This document shows, in pieces, positions 59,992-64,000 of a DNA stretch of 64,000 nucleotides. Under the pieces are notes generated by a model. That model did no database searches and was not told the DNA's origin. It saw only the letters and a list, made by a program, of their open reading frames with translations. The translations under genes were made by a program, and so were the position numbers. Location of the stretch: NCBI GenBank assembly GCA_038530285.1, contig JBCBCY010000006.1:115623-179622 (forward strand). The letters run 5' to 3'. The first letter of the stretch is position 1. Each line of letters begins with the position of its first letter. The DNA is from JASJAR01 sp038530285. GTDB lineage: Bacteria > Pseudomonadota > Alphaproteobacteria > Rhodobacterales > Rhodobacteraceae.

Positions 59992-60086
59992 GCCTCATCT
60001 TTGGTTCCCTGGCGCGTGGTTCCGCGCGCCGGCTCTGTAAAGCGCACTTCCCGGCCAAGGGGAAGGGTTACGCGTTCCTTTGACAC
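59988..60086 (-). CDS. 32-residue soluble microprotein between nuoG and nuoH
   Basis: The frame begins with a GTG preceded by AGGAA at a spacing of 6, and codes for MSKERVTLPLGREVRFTEPA, then RGTTRQGTKDEA. Its TGA shares an ATGA with the nuoH start. The protein is soluble, basic at first and acidic last. The ribosome-binding site and start fall in a hairpin (60084-60114), which may regulate it. Too short for normal annotation cut-offs. Confidence 0.62.
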   Translation of the reverse strand: MSKERVTLPLGREVRFTEPARGTTRQGTKDEA

Positions 60087-60114
60087 TGCAAATTCCTGAA
60101 TTTTTGGTGCAGTG
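60084..60114 (-). promoter_or_regulatory. Intercistronic hairpin after nuoG
   Basis: 7-bp arms CACTGCA / TGCAGTG enclose a second inverted repeat AATTC / GAATT. In the transcript the AGGAA of the small gene lies in the loop and its GTG lies in the stem. Confidence 0.55.
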
Positions 60115-60122
60115 CCGCTGAT

Positions 60123-62141
60123 TTACTCAGCCGCGAGTGGTGCGGCACTCCGGGCTTTGGCGGCCGCCGCGAGGTCGGCCATCAGTTTTGACGCTCTCAG
60201 GACCGGGTTCGTCAGAAAATGCGATCCCTCGGCGGTGTGAAAGGCCCCCTCACCCAGGGGACGGGTCGCTTCTGGGTGCCAGGGGTTTTCAGGGACAACA
60301 TCGATGGCCTTGAGATGCGGCACCTGTGCGACCAATGCCGCGCGCAGTGTCCCAACCGTATCAAAGGGCAACGGCTCGCCCAACGCGCCTGACAGGGCCC
60401 GCAGGATCGCCCAGTTTTCCTTGGCTTCGCCGGGTGGAAACCCCGCGCGCAGCGCCAATTGCGGGCGCCCTTCGGTGTTCACGAAAAGCCCCTGTTCTTC
60501 GGTATAGGCCGCCGCGGGCAGAATGATGTCGGCGCGGTGGGCGCCGCGGTCGCCGTGGCTGCCTTGATAGATCACGGTCGGGCCTTGCGGGATATCAACC
60601 TCATCCACGCCGAGGGCGTAAACTGTCGCGGCCCCATCTAGGGCCGCGTCCATGCCGCCGTCAGTGGTGCAGCCTGCATCCATCGCGCCCACGCGGGACG
60701 CCGCCGCGTGCAGGATCATGAATTTTGACTCCGTTGCCTCTACGTAGGCCATGGCTTTGGCCAAGACCGCTTCGCCGTCGGTCCCCGTCAAGGCATCGGC
60801 GCCGACGATCACCAACGTCTCGCGGCCCTTGGCCTTTTCGGGCGACATCGCAAAAAGGCTTTCCAGCGCGGCCCGGTCCGCGCCCAGATGAGCAACGTCA
60901 TAGGTCAGATCGACCGGTGCCCCGACAAGACCCACGTTCGCCCCCCGCGCCCAGGCTTTGCGAATACGCGCATTTAGAACCGGGGCATCGCGGCGCGGAT
61001 TGGCCGCGATCAACATGATCGCTTCAGCGCTATCAATATCTTCGATGGTGGCCGTGCCTGCATAGGCGGATCGATTGCCCGCAGGCAGTTTCGCCCCATC
61101 GGTGCGGCATTCCACCGCCCCACCAAGGCCTTCGACCAGTTGTTTCAGCGCAAAGGCCGCTTCAACCGGGGCCAGATCGCCCACCAGGCCGGCCACTTTG
61201 CCCGCTTTCATCGCGGTGGCGACTGCCGCCAGCGCGTCGGGCCATGTGGCCGCGCGCAGCTTGCCGTTTTCGCGTATGTAAGGCTGATCAAGCCGCTGGC
61301 GGCGCAACCCGTCCCAGACAAAGCGCGACCGGTCCGACAGCCATTCTTCGTTCACACCGTCATGGTTGCGCGGCATAATCCGCATGACTTCGCGGCCCTT
61401 GGTATCCACCCGAATGTTCGAGCCAAGCGCATCCATCACGTCGATGGTTTCGGTCTTGGTCAGTTCCCAGGGGCGGGCCGTGAAGGCATAGGGCTTCGAG
61501 GTCAGCGCGCCGACGGGGCAAAGATCGATGATGTTGCCCTGCATTTCACTGTCGAGGGTTTTGCCCAGGTAACTCGTGATTTCGGCATCTTCACCCCGGC
61601 CCGTCTGGCCAAGCTCCGGCATGCCCGCGACTTCGGTGATAAACCGAACACAGCGGGTGCACGAAATACACCGCGTCATGTGGGTTTCGACCAACGGCCC
61701 CAGGTCGAGGTCTTCGACCGCCCGCTTTGGCTCGCGGAAGCGCGAGAAATCGACCCCGTAGGCCATCGCCTGGTCCTGCAAATCACACTCGCCGCCCTGA
61801 TCGCAGATCGGGCAATCGAGCGGGTGATTGATCAGCAAAAACTCCATCACGCCTTCGCGGGCCTTTTTGACCATCGGAGATTTCGTTTTCACAACAGGGG
61901 GTTGGCCTTCCGGACCCGGGCGCAGGTCCTTGACCTGCATCGCACAGGACGCGGCTGGCTTTGGCGGGCCGCCGACGACTTCCACCAGACACATTCGGCA
62001 GTTGCCCGCGATCGACAAGCGTTCGTGGTAGCAGAACCTGGGGATTTCGATGCCGACCTGTTCGCAGGCCTGCATCAGGGTCATGGCCGGATCGACCTCA
62101 ACCTCCATGTCATCGATGACGATTTTTCTCAGCTCGCTCAT
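60123..62141 (-). CDS. nuoG: NADH-quinone oxidoreductase subunit G
   Basis: 672 residues. N-terminal [2Fe-2S] domain (EIPRFCYHERLSIAGNCRMC), then HPLDCPICDQGGECDLQDQA and MTRCISCTRCVRFITEVAG for the iron-sulfur chain, and a molybdopterin-like domain that lacks cofactor in this family. The start at 62141 (MSELRKIVIDD) is used; ATG at 62147 would add two residues. It is the first nuo gene from the right: no nuoA-F lies upstream in the window. Confidence 0.97.
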   Translation of the reverse strand: MSELRKIVIDDMEVEVDPAMTLMQACEQVGIEIPRFCYHERLSIAGNCRMCLVEVVGGPPKPAASCAMQVKDLRPGPEGQPPVVKTKSPMVKKAREGVMEFLLINHPLDCPICDQGGECDLQDQAMAYGVDFSRFREPKRAVEDLDLGPLVETHMTRCISCTRCVRFITEVAGMPELGQTGRGEDAEITSYLGKTLDSEMQGNIIDLCPVGALTSKPYAFTARPWELTKTETIDVMDALGSNIRVDTKGREVMRIMPRNHDGVNEEWLSDRSRFVWDGLRRQRLDQPYIRENGKLRAATWPDALAAVATAMKAGKVAGLVGDLAPVEAAFALKQLVEGLGGAVECRTDGAKLPAGNRSAYAGTATIEDIDSAEAIMLIAANPRRDAPVLNARIRKAWARGANVGLVGAPVDLTYDVAHLGADRAALESLFAMSPEKAKGRETLVIVGADALTGTDGEAVLAKAMAYVEATESKFMILHAAASRVGAMDAGCTTDGGMDAALDGAATVYALGVDEVDIPQGPTVIYQGSHGDRGAHRADIILPAAAYTEEQGLFVNTEGRPQLALRAGFPPGEAKENWAILRALSGALGEPLPFDTVGTLRAALVAQVPHLKAIDVVPENPWHPEATRPLGEGAFHTAEGSHFLTNPVLRASKLMADLAAAAKARSAAPLAAE

Positions 62142-62256
62142 GCACAAGGTCCCGGCAGAATAGGCTCGTCTAGGCTACGCCCAAACAGTTACCAAGGTTT
62201 GTGCCAAATCTGGCGGAACCTGCAACCCCTCTAAGTGTCGCGGGGGCGCGTGTCTT

Positions 62257-62664
62257 TTAGCCGTTGTCGCGCAAAAGCCGACCTGTGAGGGTATTGCGCT
62301 CAATCTCTTCGCGCCCGACCGTGCAATAGGCGGCCTCATTGCCCGGCGTTGCCCCCCGCCGGCCCAGATCGCGAACGATCTGCTGGCGCAGGATTTCGGC
62401 CTGCTCTTCATTTTTCAGAAGCATATCAACGTCTTCCTTCGAATAGCCTTTGTCAAAGGCGTAGCTGCGCAGGGCCAGCGCATAGCGCAGACCCCTGAGG
62501 TCGCGGCCGGACAATTCGGTGCAATTGTTGCGGATGATATCGGCCATACCGGCGGCGTAAAACGACGCGCGTACCCGGCGATCTTCGTGCAGCGGCGGTA
62601 AGGCCTGCGCGACCGCATCCGTGGCCGGGATCAATAGAATAAGGCTTGAAACAAGGTATTTCAT
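62257..62664 (-). CDS. DUF5333 protein
   Basis: 135 residues with a signal peptide (MKYLVSSLILLIPATDAVAQ). The mature part has two Cys (RNNCTELSG, EAAYCTVGRE) and helices with GLRYALALRSYAFDKGYSKE. This small family is typically found between nuoF and nuoG in Rhodobacteraceae, which fixes the expected position of nuoF just upstream. Instead, unrelated sequence follows. It lies 115 bases before nuoG. Confidence 0.85.
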   Translation of the reverse strand: MKYLVSSLILLIPATDAVAQALPPLHEDRRVRASFYAAGMADIIRNNCTELSGRDLRGLRYALALRSYAFDKGYSKEDVDMLLKNEEQAEILRQQIVRDLGRRGATPGNEAAYCTVGREEIERNTLTGRLLRDNG

Positions 62665-63231
62665 ATCACTACTCCGCTGCCTTTTGACTGCGCTTTATGG
62701 TGGATCCGGATAGGCCGGGCCCGATGCGCCAGAGGTAGGGTTTGCCCCTTTGCTATTCCATAGCAGAGGGGGAAAAGCGCGCAAACGTGAGACCGCTTTG
62801 ATCAGTGCGATTTTCCGCCAAAGGGCTTTGGCGGCTGGTTTTGTACAATTTGTAGCAGCTTCAAAGGGGGCGTTTTACATTTTGTACAAAACCAAACCTC
62901 GGCGCGGCCCCCGGCGACTTTTTATCGGGGGGGCATCGCTGACCCCACCTGTTGTGCAGCCGCGCCGTAATTTGGGCCCTGGCGGGACGTCTGCTTTGCG
63001 GACATTGCGGTCAATCGTTTCCGACCAAGAAATGGCTTCAGTCACCCCACGCCGGACTTTGGCGGATAAATCCGTTGGGGCTTTAGTCTAGGTTCTAAAC
63101 AGCATTTGGTTTGTCGAACCCGGCGCTGTGCTGGCGTAGATTTCCGCCAATTATGGAGTGCTCACGCCGCTCTTTTTGTTAGCAAGACCTCCGGTCGTTC
63201 AAGTTGCTTTCGCCGCAAACACAGGCGAGCT
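62665..63231. other. Gene-free region upstream of the nuoG-N block
   Basis: About 570 bases with lower G+C than the flanks and no frame that looks coding. The frame at 62750-63091 on the plus strand is open but has no recognisable protein pattern. The region includes three inverted repeats between 62745 and 62893, and should hold the promoter for the DUF5333-nuoG-N block. Confidence 0.6.
62745..62893. repeat. Cluster of three inverted repeats
   Basis: A: CCCCTTTGCTAT / ATAGCAGAGGGG (62745-62756, 62760-62771), with one G:T pair. B: CCGCCAAA / TTTGGCGG (62815-62822, 62827-62834). C: GGTTTTGTACAA / TTGTACAAAACC (62837-62848, 62882-62893), a perfect 12-bp pair in which each arm contains the palindrome TTGTACAA. 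Confidence 0.7.
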
Positions 63232-63402
63232 CTAGTTGGGCTCCCGATCCTTTTGTTCGCTGCCCCTGAGCCTTCGAGTGTAGGTGAGCCAATAATTCTT
63301 GTTGGGAGACACCTCAATTACAATGTTCGCAAGGTCTCTGAGGCCCTCAAGACGCCTTCTGACTACCAGCGTATCCAAACCTTCCGGGTCTTCATTCTTC
63401 AT
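63232..63402 (-). CDS. 56-residue hypothetical protein
   Basis: The frame begins at an ATG with AAGGTGG 8 bases upstream and codes for MKNEDPEGLDTLVVRRRLEG, then LRDLANIVIEVSPNKNYWLT, ending in a charged tail. It is highly charged, soluble and below normal length cut-offs. The frame is also open upstream to an in-frame stop at 63501-63503, with IGFEAKIPKRKRS. It lies downstream of the 90-codon gene and may share its transcript. No family recognised. Confidence 0.55.
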   Translation of the reverse strand: MKNEDPEGLDTLVVRRRLEGLRDLANIVIEVSPNKNYWLTYTRRLRGSEQKDREPN

Positions 63403-63487
63403 CGAATTGCCACCTTGAAATTGCTCGGCCCTTTCATAGCGTAACTCGTGAACGTTAAGTGACCGTTTACGTTTGGGAATCTTCGCC

Positions 63488-63500
63488 TCAAACCCAATTT
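63488..63500. repeat. 13-bp direct repeat, copy 1
   Basis: TCAAACCCAATTT, identical to 63987-63999. In both copies the minus strand reads IGFE in the frame of the adjacent coding sequence. Confidence 0.5.
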
Positions 63501-63513
63501 AGCGACGAATATT

Positions 63514-63786
63514 TCAGTGAATTCGTTGAAAACTGACCTCGCTTTTAATCTCAACCAAGTGTTCTGTGAGCTGCGTGAGCTCAACCTGAATTTCTTGTAT
63601 CCTTGCAAGAGCCGTTGATACCATGACCGGACTACCTGACAGCGCGCCGACGTCGGCCACGAAGCTCGCTATTGAACAAGCAGCCCGCTTAGACACATCC
63701 AGAGCTTCCTCCTGTTCGAGTTCAAATACCTCCCCTAAGGCGTCGAATAGACGTTCCTCTGGGCCACACCCATATTGATGTCCCAT
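63514..63786 (-). CDS. Hypothetical protein, 90 residues
   Basis: Codes for MGHQYGCGPEERLFDALGEV and continues with a helical region (ISFVA-like segment SIASFVADVGALSG, then TALARIQEIQVELTQLTEHL) that has heptad-like hydrophobic spacing. The ATG at 63786 is used; a TTG at 63804 would add six residues and bring it within 13 bases of the upstream stop. The G+C content is lower than in the nuo genes. No family recognised. Confidence 0.55.
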   Translation of the reverse strand: MGHQYGCGPEERLFDALGEVFELEQEEALDVSKRAACSIASFVADVGALSGSPVMVSTALARIQEIQVELTQLTEHLVEIKSEVSFQRIH

Positions 63787-63817
63787 AGCATATCCAATTT
63801 TCAAATGTTGACGCGCG

Positions 63818-64000
63818 CTAAATGTGCGGGTTTTGAGTATCGGACAAGTCTTGAAACTGCATACCGGCCTTGCACTCGAAGTCTAGTAGGGAGTTTGACG
63901 GTTGGGGTGCCGGCGGTGGCAAAAGGGGTGCAACTTCGTTGAGCGCGACCTTTGTAGGAGCTGAATCCCTGTCGCGCCTCAGGTCTTCAAACCCAATTTT
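63818..64000 (-). CDS. Hypothetical protein, C-terminal part, runs off window
   Basis: The last 60 codons of a gene that enters from the right edge; no start is inside the window. The sequence includes KIGFEDLRRDRDSAPTKVAL, a Pro-rich linker (PLLPPPAPQPS) and SLLDFECKAGMQFQDLSD. It is followed closely by the 90-codon gene, so the two look like one operon. No family recognised. Confidence 0.5.
   Translation of the reverse strand, partial: KIGFEDLRRDRDSAPTKVALNEVAPLLPPPAPQPSNSLLDFECKAGMQFQDLSDTQNPHI
63987..63999. repeat. 13-bp direct repeat, copy 2
   Basis: Second copy of TCAAACCCAATTT at the right edge of the window; see 63488-63500. Confidence 0.5.

Noticed and set aside
62750..63091. Plus-strand frame of 113 codons in the nuo junction
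   Set aside because: It crosses the inverted repeats, has no protein pattern and no ribosome-binding site.
63106..63444. Plus-strand frame of 112 codons near the right edge
   Set aside because: The opposite strand carries a 56-codon frame with a better start signal and more protein-like composition over the same bases.
1..64000. tRNA, rRNA or riboswitch genes
   Set aside because: No cloverleaf with a T-arm GTTCRA pattern in intergenic DNA and no conserved riboswitch core was recognised by eye; a covariance-model search would be needed to exclude small RNAs.

Overview
The window reads as chromosomal DNA of an alphaproteobacterium of the Rhodobacteraceae (Roseobacter-type). This is inferred from the high G+C content, dense ATGA-coupled operons, the sequence of IF-3, a urease operon interleaved with small genes, and an NADH dehydrogenase cluster interrupted by DUF5333, DUF4259 and other family-specific hypothetical genes. 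No rRNA, tRNA, CRISPR array or intact insertion sequence was recognised.

Layout. 1-2.4 kb (+): assimilatory sulfur reduction (end of sulfite/nitrite reductase, cysH, DUF934 protein, ferredoxin-NADP reductase). 2.5-5.2 kb: an alanine/aspartate repeat membrane protein, infC with a non-canonical AUC start and a strong terminator, and a hydrolase-like protein lacking the expected serine. 5.2-12.1 kb (-): urease operon ureD-A-x-B-x-C-x-x-x-E-F-G. 12.2-14.0 kb (+): pyrC-pyrE. 14.3-29.8 kb (+): mostly housekeeping genes (dnaB, a merR-aldo/keto reductase pair, DUF1194, alr, mlaE-mlaF, pqiA-like, radA, cvpA, purF, SDR, surE, pcm, nlpD-like). 29.8-34.5 kb (-): hybrid histidine kinase, DUF815 ATPase, tatC-tatB-tatA. 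34.7-41.6 kb: WYL regulator, B12-binding-domain protein, orphan ABC ATPase, sodium:solute symporter, unusual SDR, SnoaL-like protein, and a lower-G+C pentapeptide-repeat/membrane protein pair. 41.7-47.2 kb (+): prfC, hypothetical genes, a His-rich PCuAC-like protein with a DUF3299-like partner, and a DEAD-box helicase. 47.3-50.5 kb (-): RNase J, coaX, birA. 50.4-62.7 kb (-): nuoN-M-L-K-J-I-H-G with interspersed genes. 62.7-64.0 kb: lower-G+C DNA with small unfamiliar genes where nuoF would be expected.

Points of most interest: two 32-codon genes inside the nuo operon, each sharing ATGA overlaps with neighbours; the loss of nuo synteny at 62.7 kb beside a cluster of inverted repeats and an operon of small unknown genes; two different families of dispersed hairpin repeats, each present twice; and several readable regulatory sites (MerR-type 19-bp-spacer promoter, WYL palindrome overlapping a false start, IF-3 rare start codon, start-proximal hairpin of the DEAD-box helicase). 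The pentapeptide-repeat/membrane pair at 40.4-41.6 kb is the best candidate for an undescribed two-gene system, but nothing in the sequence proves a function.
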